DNA of 32,824 bases from Crocinitomicaceae bacterium. Lineage in GTDB: Bacteria > Bacteroidota > Bacteroidia > Flavobacteriales_D > Parvicellaceae. Below are positions 16,731 through 24,711 of this stretch, in pieces. Both the position numbers and the translations under genes were made by a program. The notes under the pieces were generated by a model. That model was not told the DNA's origin and did no database searches. It was given only the letters and a program-made list of their open reading frames with translations. The stretch is taken from assembly GCA_002716065.1 (NCBI GenBank), contig PAZE01000011.1, forward strand, positions 42,775 to 75,598, in the 5' to 3' direction. Numbering within the stretch: the first letter of the stretch is position 1; each line of letters opens with the position of its first letter.

Positions 16731-16752
16731 AAAGAGTTGTAAAAAACCTACA

Positions 16753-16760
16753 TATATTTG
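16753..16760 (+). promoter_or_regulatory. -7 promoter element upstream of mazG, decides the mazG start
   Basis: TATATTTG is a perfect TAnnTTTG. It overlaps the TTG at 16758 that would be the longest possible start of mazG, so that start would lie inside the promoter. The ATG at 16782, 21 bases downstream, is therefore the likely start. Confidence 0.5.
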
Positions 16761-16781
16761 AATTTACAAAAATTGTTGTCA

Positions 16782-17543
16782 ATGGAAAGTAAATTAATTG
16801 CATTTGGAAGATTGCTCAAAATTATGGATGAACTTAGAGAGAAGTGCCCATGGGATAAAAAACAGACTATTGAAAGCCTTCGTTACCTAACTATTGAAGA
16901 AACCTATGAGCTGGCAGATGCAATAATTGAAAAAAATATGGATGAGATTAAAGGCGAATTAGGAGATTTAATGTTGCATCTTGTTTTTTACGCTAAAATT
17001 GCCTCAGAAAACAATGCTTTTGACATTGAAGATGTGTTAACTTCAGTTTGCGATAAATTAATAGAAAGACATCCTCACATTTATGCTGATAAACAGTTGA
17101 TTTCTGAGGAGGAAGTAAAGAAAAACTGGGAAAAGATTAAACTTAAAAAGGGTAGGGAGTCTGTTTTAGATGGGGTTCCCAATTCCTTGCCATCTATGGT
17201 TAAGGCAACAAGAATTCAGGAGAAAGCTAGAGGTGTTGGTTTTGATTGGGATAATCAAGATCAGGTTTTTGAAAAAGTAAATGAAGAAATCCAAGAGCTA
17301 AAAAATGAAGTTGACAATAAAACCAATAATATAGAAGATGAATTTGGTGATGTACTATTTTCCATTATTAATTATGCTCGATTCGTTGGTGTTGACCCAG
17401 AAACAGCACTAGAAAAAACCAATAAAAAATTTATTAAGAGGTTTAAGTTTATGGAAAAAGCATCCAAAAGTGATGGTAAAAGTATTTCTGATATGACACT
17501 TTCTGAAATGGATAAATATTGGGAAATGGCAAAAAATAATTAA
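16782..17543 (+). CDS. mazG: Nucleoside triphosphate pyrophosphohydrolase MazG
   Basis: A cytoplasmic house-cleaning enzyme that hydrolyses nucleoside triphosphates to monophosphates and pyrophosphate. Two tandem MazG domains are visible. The first has CPWDKKQTIESLR, then EETYELADAI and GELGDLMLHLVFYAKIA (metal-binding E-x2-E ... E-x2-D pattern). The second has VNEEIQELKNEV and EDEFGDVLFSIINYARF. Between them is the conserved PHIYAD and EKARGVGFDW. From the ATG at 16782 the protein is 253 residues, the usual length. The in-frame TTG at 16758 was rejected because it falls inside a perfect promoter element. The gene is divergent from the PagL-like gene. Confidence 0.94.
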   Translation: MESKLIAFGRLLKIMDELREKCPWDKKQTIESLRYLTIEETYELADAIIEKNMDEIKGELGDLMLHLVFYAKIASENNAFDIEDVLTSVCDKLIERHPHIYADKQLISEEEVKKNWEKIKLKKGRESVLDGVPNSLPSMVKATRIQEKARGVGFDWDNQDQVFEKVNEEIQELKNEVDNKTNNIEDEFGDVLFSIINYARFVGVDPETALEKTNKKFIKRFKFMEKASKSDGKSISDMTLSEMDKYWEMAKNN

Positions 17544-17657
17544 TCCGACAATTCTACTTTTTAGTCAGTTAAAAGAGTTGTTTTGTCAATGTGTTTGTTG
17601 TAAATGGCAACGATTTATTGTAAATTAAGTCTTCATAATATACTGTAAATCAATATC

Positions 17658-19073
17658 ATGAAAAAATTAATACTTTTTATATCCCTTATTTCACTTTCTT
17701 TAACAGGTTTCTGTACTCATTTAATGGGAGGAGAAATAGTTGTTTTAAATGATAGTCAAAACAATTATTATGTTCTACTAACTTTATACAGAGATACTCT
17801 TGGAATTCCTATTTCAAACTCTCAGGATTTTACGGTTACCGATGATCAGGGAAATACAGTATCAACAATAACATCAACTCTTGATTACAGTGCAAATCAT
17901 CCTGTTTTTGGTACTCCTCAGGGAGCTTTAATGGGTATGTTCCCATACGGAGTTGAAATTTATTTTTATTCGGCTAGTTTGACTCTTTCTAATCCTGGAG
18001 AATATACCATTAGCTGGGAAAATTGTTGTAGAAATGGTGCTATTGGAAATATACCAAATGCAGCTGCAATGGATATGAATTTGCACACAACATTTCTAAA
18101 TGATGCTGTAAATTACGATTCTTCACCTTATTTTTTAGTTAAGCCTGTGGTTTATCTTCCTGTTAATACCCCTTGGCAATACAATCCTCTTCCAATTGAT
18201 CCAGACGGTGATTCTTTGTCATGGTATATTGGAACACCTAATAATTCATTGGGAAATCCAATTGGTGGTTATACTAACCCTCCATCTGATCCTTTAAATC
18301 CATTTTCTATAGATCCTGTTTCAGGTACAATATCTTGGACAGCTGCTGCAGTTGGCAATTGGGTATATACTGTTGTTTGTGAAGAATTTAGAAATGGTGT
18401 TAAAATAGGTGAAATTAGAAGAGATATGCAGCTAATAGTAGTGCCAAATGGATCATTACCTAGTTTTTCTAACATAGGTACTGTTCTTCCTAATGTTAAT
18501 GGATATCCAAGATGGTCTATTCCTGCAGGTCAGAATTCTGAAGTTAGGTTTTTAGCAAGTAATCCAGGAACTACAGCTGGGTTGTATTTTGAGGCCTATG
18601 GGGAAGCTTTTCTTTCCAACACCCCTGCTGTTTATTCTCAAGAACCTACTGGAATTGACAACCAAATAGAAGCTGTTATCAATTGGAATCCAAGCTCAAA
18701 TGATGTTAGAGATGATTTATATTTAACAGTTCTTAGGGTTATGGACGGATCATTTATGAATGATGAAGCTATTTTTATTGAGGTAAGTAGTGGGGTTGAT
18801 ATTAATGAGCGTAAATTTGTGAATTATTCTCCGTTGTATCCAAATCCCTCTAATGGTACTGTTTATTTCCCAATAGAAATTGAACAATCAGCAGATGTTG
18901 ATTTATCGATTTATGATCAATACGGAAAATTGGTTTTTAGTAAAACACAAAATTTTAGTTCAGGAAATAGCCTAGCAGTACTTCCTACTGACCTTAAAGC
19001 TGGATTATATATTGTTGTCGCTAAAAATGACAAAATCACTTTAAGTGTTCAGCAGTTAGTTATTGCTCGTTAG
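17658..19073 (+). CDS. Secreted protein with a type IX secretion C-terminal sorting domain
   Basis: A 471-residue extracellular protein. Residues 1-19 are a signal peptide; the mature N-terminus reads THLMGGEIVVL, a start shared with large Bacteroidota surface proteins (often gliding-motility-associated) in which HxMGGEI begins a beta-sandwich region with a YRD motif (LTLYRDTLGI here). The middle has an Ig-like/putative cadherin style segment (PIDPDGDSLSWYI ... PFSIDPVSGTISWT). The C-terminus from about residue 395 is a type A sorting domain (YPNPSNGTVYFPI ... LKAGLYIVVAKN). It is a likely T9SS substrate. Most HLMGGEI proteins I know are far longer, so this is a compact version. The function is not known. 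Confidence 0.88.
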   Translation: MKKLILFISLISLSLTGFCTHLMGGEIVVLNDSQNNYYVLLTLYRDTLGIPISNSQDFTVTDDQGNTVSTITSTLDYSANHPVFGTPQGALMGMFPYGVEIYFYSASLTLSNPGEYTISWENCCRNGAIGNIPNAAAMDMNLHTTFLNDAVNYDSSPYFLVKPVVYLPVNTPWQYNPLPIDPDGDSLSWYIGTPNNSLGNPIGGYTNPPSDPLNPFSIDPVSGTISWTAAAVGNWVYTVVCEEFRNGVKIGEIRRDMQLIVVPNGSLPSFSNIGTVLPNVNGYPRWSIPAGQNSEVRFLASNPGTTAGLYFEAYGEAFLSNTPAVYSQEPTGIDNQIEAVINWNPSSNDVRDDLYLTVLRVMDGSFMNDEAIFIEVSSGVDINERKFVNYSPLYPNPSNGTVYFPIEIEQSADVDLSIYDQYGKLVFSKTQNFSSGNSLAVLPTDLKAGLYIVVAKNDKITLSVQQLVIAR

Positions 19074-19121
19074 TTGAAAATCTAATTTTAAAATAGAACA
19101 CTTTCTCTTTTTATTGGGTGG

Positions 19122-20441
19122 TCATTTACTTTTAACAAGTATTTTAAACTTCCAAAATAAGGAGCTTCCTCTAAAAACCATCCAGCCTGTCATTGCTGCC
19201 CATATTGCAGAAAGTTGAAAGTCTAGATGATCAAGTACTAGTAATATCGGTATAAATACAAAAACTGAGCCTATTATTAGGGTGTTCCTTAAGTAAAGAG
19301 CCTTTCCTAAACCCTTAAATATTCCATCGAATGTAAATGCTATTGAATTAAATGGTTGTGCGATAATAACAATCCAAAAAGTACTTTTAAAGATGGCTAA
19401 AACTTGAGTGTTTTGATTGAATATTTCACCAATTATAGGATAACAAACTAGATAGATTCCAGAAAGTATAAAAGAAATAAGTAGATTAATTTTAAGAAGT
19501 TTTTCCCCTAATAATTTTAATTTAAATGGGTCATTTTCTCCGAGAAATTTACCAGCGAGCGCATTTCCTGCATTAGAAAATCCATCTATGAAAAAAGAGG
19601 AGAAAATCCATATATTATATCCTATAGTATAGGCAGTTAGTTGTATATCGCCATATTTATTTGCAAAACGATTTGCAAGAATGAATACTACATTTAAAAC
19701 TAATGTTCTAACAAACATATTCCAGAATATTAAAATCATTTCTTTAAAGAAGGGACTTAATGTTAATGAAGGTTTAAGTCTATAAGGTGATTTCTTGTAA
19801 AGAAATACAATACATAGTAGAAACATTATTACTTGTGCAATCAAGGATGCAATTGCGGCACCCTCCACTCTCATAGGTTTAATGTAATTTTCTATCCCAA
19901 GAATTAAGATGTAATCTAATACAATGTTTACAGCACCTCCAAATAGGCTAATGTACATTGCCCATGATGTATTTTGTATTCCTCTAAAGATTCCAAAAAA
20001 TAGTGCAATTCCTAAGCTCATTGGTAAACCAATACTTCGTATAACAAAATAGGATTCAGAGTAAACGAATGTTTTATTGGAAATACTTCCATATAGAAAA
20101 TGGGCAATTTCAGAGTAAAATATGCCTGTAGATAAAGCAACAATTAATCCCGTAAATAGCGTAACAAGTAATGATTGAGGTATTAAGCTGTAGGTGGGTT
20201 TTAAATCGTTTTTCCCATAATGTCTGCTTACAATTGCAGAAACAGCAGTTCTCATTTGCGCAAATCCCCAAATAAGTGTAGCTATTAATCCAGCTGCAAG
20301 TCCAACACCACCCTGAGCAGGAATTACATCATTTTCTAATTGTCCTATAATGGCAATGTCGGCAAGTCCAATTAGGGGTTCAGTGATGTTGAACAAAATT
20401 GCAGGAATTGCTAGACGGTTAATTTCCTTAGCTGAAAGCAT
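19122..20441 (-). CDS. MATE family multidrug exporter (DinF subfamily)
   Basis: A 439-residue membrane protein with about 12 hydrophobic helices, the normal MATE topology. The first helix block RLAIPAILFNITEPLIGLADIAIIGQL and the later NIVLDYILILG and SFFIDGFSNAGNALAGKFLGEND blocks are typical of the DinF branch, which is cation-coupled and exports organic cations. Substrate cannot be inferred. It starts 9 bases after the stop of the MBL hydrolase gene, so the two form an operon. The 48-base gap to the convergent cargo gene holds no clear terminator hairpin. Confidence 0.9.
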   Translation of the reverse strand: MLSAKEINRLAIPAILFNITEPLIGLADIAIIGQLENDVIPAQGGVGLAAGLIATLIWGFAQMRTAVSAIVSRHYGKNDLKPTYSLIPQSLLVTLFTGLIVALSTGIFYSEIAHFLYGSISNKTFVYSESYFVIRSIGLPMSLGIALFFGIFRGIQNTSWAMYISLFGGAVNIVLDYILILGIENYIKPMRVEGAAIASLIAQVIMFLLCIVFLYKKSPYRLKPSLTLSPFFKEMILIFWNMFVRTLVLNVVFILANRFANKYGDIQLTAYTIGYNIWIFSSFFIDGFSNAGNALAGKFLGENDPFKLKLLGEKLLKINLLISFILSGIYLVCYPIIGEIFNQNTQVLAIFKSTFWIVIIAQPFNSIAFTFDGIFKGLGKALYLRNTLIIGSVFVFIPILLVLDHLDFQLSAIWAAMTGWMVFRGSSLFWKFKILVKSK

Positions 20442-20450
20442 ATTTTTTTC

Positions 20451-21308
20451 TTATAGTATATCCTTTAGCTTAAAACATTGATTCAAACGGATTCCTTTTT
20501 CGGTTTGTTTAACTGTACAGCATTCGTTAACCGAATCGTGTTGTAAAAATAAAATATAGTTGTTTTTAGCTGCTTGTTCTAAAAAAAGCTGTTTTTCATC
20601 CATCGTAAGTAAAGGGCGGGTATCGTAACCCATTACATAAGGAAGGGGGATGTGTCCGGTACTTGGAAGTAAATCTGCCATAAAAACAATTTTATTTCCT
20701 TTGTAGTTAATCATTGGAATCATTTGGCTTTCAGTATGTCCATCAGCAAAAAATACATCGATGTTTGAAAAGCCACTTTTGCTTATTCTATCAGTTCTAT
20801 TTATAAAATTTAATTGGCCACTTTCTTCAATGGGGAGAATGTTTTCAGCTAAAAATGACGCTTTTTCTCTATTGTTTGGCTGGGTTGCCCAATTCCAATG
20901 TTGCTGATTACTCCAAAACTTGGCATTTTTAAAAACAGGTTGAAGGATGGTTTTTTCTGTATTTGCCCATTCTACACTTCCTCCACAATGGTCAAAATGT
21001 AGATGAGTAAGAATTACATCAGTAATGTCGTCTTCAGAAAAACCATTTTCTTTTAGTGAGCTTTTCAGTGATACGTCTCCATGTAGATAATAATGACTGA
21101 AAAATTTAGCTGATTGTTTGTTTCCAATTCCTGTGTCAATTAAAATTAATTGATCATTGTCCTGTATAAGAAGGCTTCTCATTGCCCAAGTACACATGTT
21201 GTTGGTATCTGAGGGGTTGGTTCTTTCCCATAATGATTTTGGAACTACACCAAACATAGCACCACCATCAAGTTTAAAATACCCAGTTATTATTGAATAG
21301 AGTTGCAT
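20451..21308 (-). CDS. MBL-fold metallohydrolase
   Basis: A 285-residue cytoplasmic enzyme of the metallo-beta-lactamase fold. The metal-binding HxHxDH is at residues 102-107 (THLHFDHCGG). Further ligand regions are DGHTESQMIP and FMADLLPSTGHIPLP, with FLQHD near the end. The opening MQLYSIITGYFKLDGGAMFGVVPKSLW and the IDTGIGNK block resemble the lactonase-like branch (AttM/quorum-quenching lactonases and relatives), but family members act on many esters and lactones, so no substrate is claimed. It is the first gene of a two-gene operon with a MATE exporter. A near-match to the -7 element (TATATTTT) lies about 20 bases upstream. Confidence 0.88.
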   Translation of the reverse strand: MQLYSIITGYFKLDGGAMFGVVPKSLWERTNPSDTNNMCTWAMRSLLIQDNDQLILIDTGIGNKQSAKFFSHYYLHGDVSLKSSLKENGFSEDDITDVILTHLHFDHCGGSVEWANTEKTILQPVFKNAKFWSNQQHWNWATQPNNREKASFLAENILPIEESGQLNFINRTDRISKSGFSNIDVFFADGHTESQMIPMINYKGNKIVFMADLLPSTGHIPLPYVMGYDTRPLLTMDEKQLFLEQAAKNNYILFLQHDSVNECCTVKQTEKGIRLNQCFKLKDIL

Positions 21309-21403
21309 GACAAAGATTGTTTTAAGTAAAAATATAAAACATGTTTGGTTATACCTTATTTATGATTTCTTTTAATTAGTTTAGAAGAGAAAACTTCTCA
21401 ATT

Positions 21404-22321
21404 ATGAACTTTTTACGATTGTTTTTATTTTTTACTGCATTTGCAAGCTGTTTGTTTTTTTGTGCTCAGGATATAAATGGTCTTTCTGATCAATTAATCC
21501 TTTTACAGGAAAATATTTCAAATAAAAGTTTTGTCAAATCTTGGAAGAAAAACAAAAAAAGTTGGGAGAATTCATGTAAATCTGCTCAAACCAATAATGA
21601 GCTAATTAATTTAGCAAACAAGCTCATAAATGTTTACAATAGTTCTGCTGATGGTTCTTTGTTTAAAATTCCTGACATTAAATTCGATGCTATTTGTAAT
21701 GCATTGTTGAATTTAATTGATCAATTTCCTTCAAGTGAACTTTCCTTTACGAATTCTTCTTTAGAAAAATGGAAAGATAACATGCGGGTTTTAATTACTA
21801 CTGAGCAAAATAGGCTATTGGAAATTGAAAAGGCTGAGGAGTTGGAAAAAAGTAAAAGTAGGGTTTTGTTAGCTGATTCTCTAATTGATTTATTTATTGA
21901 AAACTACGCTAGTGTTTTTGATGGGGCAAATAAGGGTAGTTTTAGTGAATTAATTTCAACTTCTAGTCAAGCTTCTTTGTATAAAGTAAATCTTGATTTT
22001 GGTTCTATTGCCAATTGTAGTGTAGTTATTGATGAAGATGGGGTGTATGAACTGATTTTAGTGTATTCCACAAGCTCTGATGAACAATTAGCGAATCTAA
22101 TTATGGAAAAGTGTTATAAATATATTTCTAGTCATTTAAAAGAGGGTTTCAAAGAAAGTAAAATGTTTGATGGTAATTATCAAACTAATTTTATCAAGGT
22201 GTTTGATTTTCAAGGTCAGAAATTTGCAGATACTGCAAAACACCCTAAAATTCAATTAGGGGTTAAAAAAGAATCCTTTGAGGTTTATTTTATTGTTACT
22301 GAGCCTCTATTTAGACGTTAG
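21404..22321 (+). CDS. Secreted protein of unknown function, 305 residues
   Basis: I do not recognise this protein as a whole. Residues 1-21 look like a signal peptide (FFTAFASCLFFCAQD), so it is exported; a lipoprotein processed at Cys16 or Cys20 is possible but less likely. Residues about 41-140 are helical and tryptophan-containing (KSFVKSWKKNKKSW, then LEKWKDNMRVL) and resemble by eye the N-terminal region of the 1475-residue protein at 27597. Residues 140-155 are strongly charged and helical. The C-terminal half (about 185-305) is mixed alpha/beta, ending in strands (FEVYFIVTEPLFRR). The stop TAG interlocks with the TAA of convergent folP. A 5-base-pair inverted repeat (AGAAG/CTTCT) lies in its leader. 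Confidence 0.75.
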   Translation: MNFLRLFLFFTAFASCLFFCAQDINGLSDQLILLQENISNKSFVKSWKKNKKSWENSCKSAQTNNELINLANKLINVYNSSADGSLFKIPDIKFDAICNALLNLIDQFPSSELSFTNSSLEKWKDNMRVLITTEQNRLLEIEKAEELEKSKSRVLLADSLIDLFIENYASVFDGANKGSFSELISTSSQASLYKVNLDFGSIANCSVVIDEDGVYELILVYSTSSDEQLANLIMEKCYKYISSHLKEGFKESKMFDGNYQTNFIKVFDFQGQKFADTAKHPKIQLGVKKESFEVYFIVTEPLFRR

Positions 22322-23163
22322 TTGTAAAGGTGTAGTGCTATGCATTCCTGTGCTTGTTTAACGTCATGAACACGTAATATTTTAGCTCCATTTCTCAGTG
22401 CGGACATATGTAAAGCTGTTGTTCCGTTTAATGAATTTAAAGAATTGGTTTTCAATGTTTTATATATCATAGATTTCCTGCTTATTCCAGCTAGTATAGG
22501 AAGTTTTAACACTGCTAATTTGTCCAAATTATTAAGCAAGTTAAAGTTGTCTTCAAGTGTTTTTCCAAATCCAAACCCTGGATCAATAATAATATCATGA
22601 ATACCGTTTGCTTTTAAGTGTTTAATTTTATTGGAAAAGAAATAGATGAGCTCATAAATTAGGTTATTGTAGGTTGGGTTTTGTTGCATATTTTGTGGAT
22701 TCCCTTGCATATGCATCAGGATATAGGGTACATTATTTTGGCTAATTACATCGATTAATTTATCATCTAAACTAAAAGCCGATATATCATTAATCATTGA
22801 GGCACCAGATTTCAAAGCCTCTTTTGCAACAATAGATCGAAATGTATCAACTGAGAGTATTGGATGGTCAAAATTTTTTACAATTGCCTCAATAACAGGT
22901 AAAACTCTTTTCAACTCCTGTTTCTCAGTAATGTTTTTTGCACCTGGTCTTGATGAATAACCACCGATATCTAAAAAGGTAGCTCCTTCTTTTAAATGCT
23001 TCTCTGCCAGTCTAAGTGCTTTTTCAGTTGTATTGTTTATTCCTCCGTCATAAAATGAATCTGGAGTAACGTTAATTATTCCCATTGTAAGAGGTGTTGA
23101 CAAATTGATGATTTTCCCTTTACAATTAATTGATAATTTTGGATTGAAATAATTATCTTTCAC
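22318..23163 (-). CDS. folP: Dihydropteroate synthase
   Basis: Condenses dihydropterin pyrophosphate with p-aminobenzoate in folate synthesis; the sulfonamide target. The 281 residues contain all signatures: TMGIINVTPDSFYDGG, FLDIGGYSSRPGA, LSVDTFRS, MINDISAF, IIDPGFGFGKT, LAGISRKS and the C-terminal ILRVHDVKQA. The start is a GTG at 23163; no in-frame ATG occurs upstream before the divergent DUF1599 gene, and the next in-frame ATG is inside the TMGIINV core. The start codons of folP and DUF1599 are only 23 bases apart. Confidence 0.96.
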   Translation of the reverse strand: MKDNYFNPKLSINCKGKIINLSTPLTMGIINVTPDSFYDGGINNTTEKALRLAEKHLKEGATFLDIGGYSSRPGAKNITEKQELKRVLPVIEAIVKNFDHPILSVDTFRSIVAKEALKSGASMINDISAFSLDDKLIDVISQNNVPYILMHMQGNPQNMQQNPTYNNLIYELIYFFSNKIKHLKANGIHDIIIDPGFGFGKTLEDNFNLLNNLDKLAVLKLPILAGISRKSMIYKTLKTNSLNSLNGTTALHMSALRNGAKILRVHDVKQAQECIALHLYN

Positions 23164-23186
23164 GCTTGATAATTTGAATTTTATTT

Positions 23187-23729
23187 ATGGAGCTTACAAT
23201 TCAACAATATAATTTAGCAATAGACAAATGTAAAGACATTTTTAAGAAGAAAACTACTGATTATGGTACTGCTTGGAGAATTTTACGAACAAGCTCTTTG
23301 ACAGATCAGATTTTTATTAAGGCCAATCGAATTAGAACTATTCAGCAAACAGGGGAGTCTAAAATTAATGAAGGGGTAGAGGAAGAGTTTGTGGGTATTA
23401 TTAATTACTGTGTTATGGCTCTAATTCAACTGGAGCTTAAAGATGATTCTAGATTGGAAATTGATGCTCAGGAAGCAATTCAGCTTTATTTAGATTTTGT
23501 TAATAAAGCAAAAGATTTAATGGTTCAGAAAAATCATGATTATGGAGAGGCATGGAGGGATATGAGAGTGTCTTCTCTTACAGACCTTATTTTAATGAAA
23601 ATTTTAAGAGTTAAGCAAATTGAAAACAATAGCGGTAAAACACTTATTTCTGAAGGAATAGATGCCAATTATTACGATATGCTTAATTACGCTGTTTTTG
23701 CACTTATTCACTTAGACGAATCTTCTTAA
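23187..23729 (+). CDS. DUF1599 protein (nucleotide modification-associated domain type) with an internal duplication
   Basis: A 180-residue cytoplasmic protein made of two copies of one domain, residues about 8-83 and 101-176, offset by 93 residues. Both carry DYGxAWR followed by R-x-SSLTD, a basic helix and a final YxxxxxYxVxALIxL helix (DYGTAWRILRTSSLTD at 25-40; DYGEAWRDMRVSSLTD at 118-133). The family is DUF1599; related domains have been named nucleotide modification-associated domain 1, but no activity is established that I know of. In Bacteroidota it commonly neighbours folP, a MauE-type protein and tpiA, as here. It starts a + strand run of closely packed genes; the next gene follows after 12 bases. 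Confidence 0.85.
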   Translation: MELTIQQYNLAIDKCKDIFKKKTTDYGTAWRILRTSSLTDQIFIKANRIRTIQQTGESKINEGVEEEFVGIINYCVMALIQLELKDDSRLEIDAQEAIQLYLDFVNKAKDLMVQKNHDYGEAWRDMRVSSLTDLILMKILRVKQIENNSGKTLISEGIDANYYDMLNYAVFALIHLDESS

Positions 23730-23741
23730 ATTTTAATTACT

Positions 23742-24680
23742 ATGAAAAGTAAATCTACCTTTATTATTTGGTTTATAAGAATACTTATTTCTTTTCTTTT
23801 TATTCTTTCTGCTGTTGCTAAGTTGTATCCTTCCCCTTATTTTGCCATTACTACTTTTGAGGCTAAGCAATTGGTTCCTCTAGGTTTTGATCAGTGTTAC
23901 GGTGCCTATTTTTCTAGGTTGTTAATTGCTTTTGAGTTTGCTTTGGGTGTGCTTATACTTTTTCCTTTTTATTTAAAAAGAATCATTATACCATCTACAA
24001 TTTTACTTTTAAGTGTTTTTTGTGTTCATCTTTCTCTTTCTGTATTTGGTATAATGGAAGGAGCTAAAAATTGTGGTTGTTTTGGGGAGTTGATTCCAAT
24101 GACCCCACTTGAAGCGTTGATTAAAAACATATTGTCAATTGGTTTGCTTTTAGTTCTATATAAGCTTCTTAAAAATGATGGTAAAAAAGGATTTTTATAC
24201 ATCATTTTAATCTATGCTATTTCATTGGGTGCATTATTTGCCATTGCACCTAATAAATCTTGTCAGGATTTAGAAGCTAAATTCACTAAGACCATATCAC
24301 CCTTTAGTGAGTATGTAAAGGATATTGATGAAGGTGAAAAACTACTTTGTTTTTTTGCTCCCGGTTGTGATCATTGTATGGCTACTGCCAGATCTTTGGA
24401 TTCACTTATTACCTTAAACCCATCATTTCCAAGTATTCAAGTGGTGTTTATGGATGAGGAACCTGAAAAAATCCCTACTTTTTTTGAATTTTCCGGTAGA
24501 GAATTTCCCTATCAAATTATGGATGTGGCTGAGTTTTGGAAAGTTCTTGGTTTTGATAAAGATACACCTGCTATTTTTTATTTAATAAATGGAAATCAAA
24601 TTAGTTCTTACCAAGGAATTGGTGAAGGTAAATTTGATGCTGAGCTACTGGTTAATGACATCAAAAATGCGAATATTTAA
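23742..24680 (+). CDS. MauE/DoxX-like membrane protein fused to a thioredoxin-like domain (BT_3928 family)
   Basis: A 312-residue protein with two parts. Residues 1-170 hold about five membrane helices with the MauE signature NCGCFGELIPMTPLEALIKN; the cysteine pair is Cys111 and Cys113. Residues about 175-312 form a soluble thioredoxin-like domain with a CxxC site, Cys209-Asp-His-Cys212 (FFAPGCDHCM). The layout suggests a relay that passes electrons or disulfides between a membrane CxC and the thioredoxin domain. This matches the BT_3928-type proteins that recur next to DUF1599 and tpiA in Bacteroidota. No substrate is known. It is probably co-transcribed with DUF1599. Confidence 0.85.
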   Translation: MKSKSTFIIWFIRILISFLFILSAVAKLYPSPYFAITTFEAKQLVPLGFDQCYGAYFSRLLIAFEFALGVLILFPFYLKRIIIPSTILLLSVFCVHLSLSVFGIMEGAKNCGCFGELIPMTPLEALIKNILSIGLLLVLYKLLKNDGKKGFLYIILIYAISLGALFAIAPNKSCQDLEAKFTKTISPFSEYVKDIDEGEKLLCFFAPGCDHCMATARSLDSLITLNPSFPSIQVVFMDEEPEKIPTFFEFSGREFPYQIMDVAEFWKVLGFDKDTPAIFYLINGNQISSYQGIGEGKFDAELLVNDIKNANI

Positions 24681-24711
24681 ATCGTTAACTTAGTAGTACA
24701 ACTATTTTGGT

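Noticed and set aside
16758-16781. Upstream TTG start for mazG
   Set aside because: The TTG lies inside a perfect TAnnTTTG element, and the ATG at 16782 gives the normal MazG length.
17598-17650. Three copies of TGTAAAT (preceded by T or C) upstream of the T9SS cargo gene
   Set aside because: Short, AT-rich and irregularly spaced (20 and 25 bases), so they are expected by chance in such DNA; not reported as an operator.
21385-21400. AGAAG/CTTCT inverted repeat in the leader of the 305-residue protein gene as a riboregulator
   Set aside because: Five base pairs around a six-base loop is too weak to support a regulatory claim.
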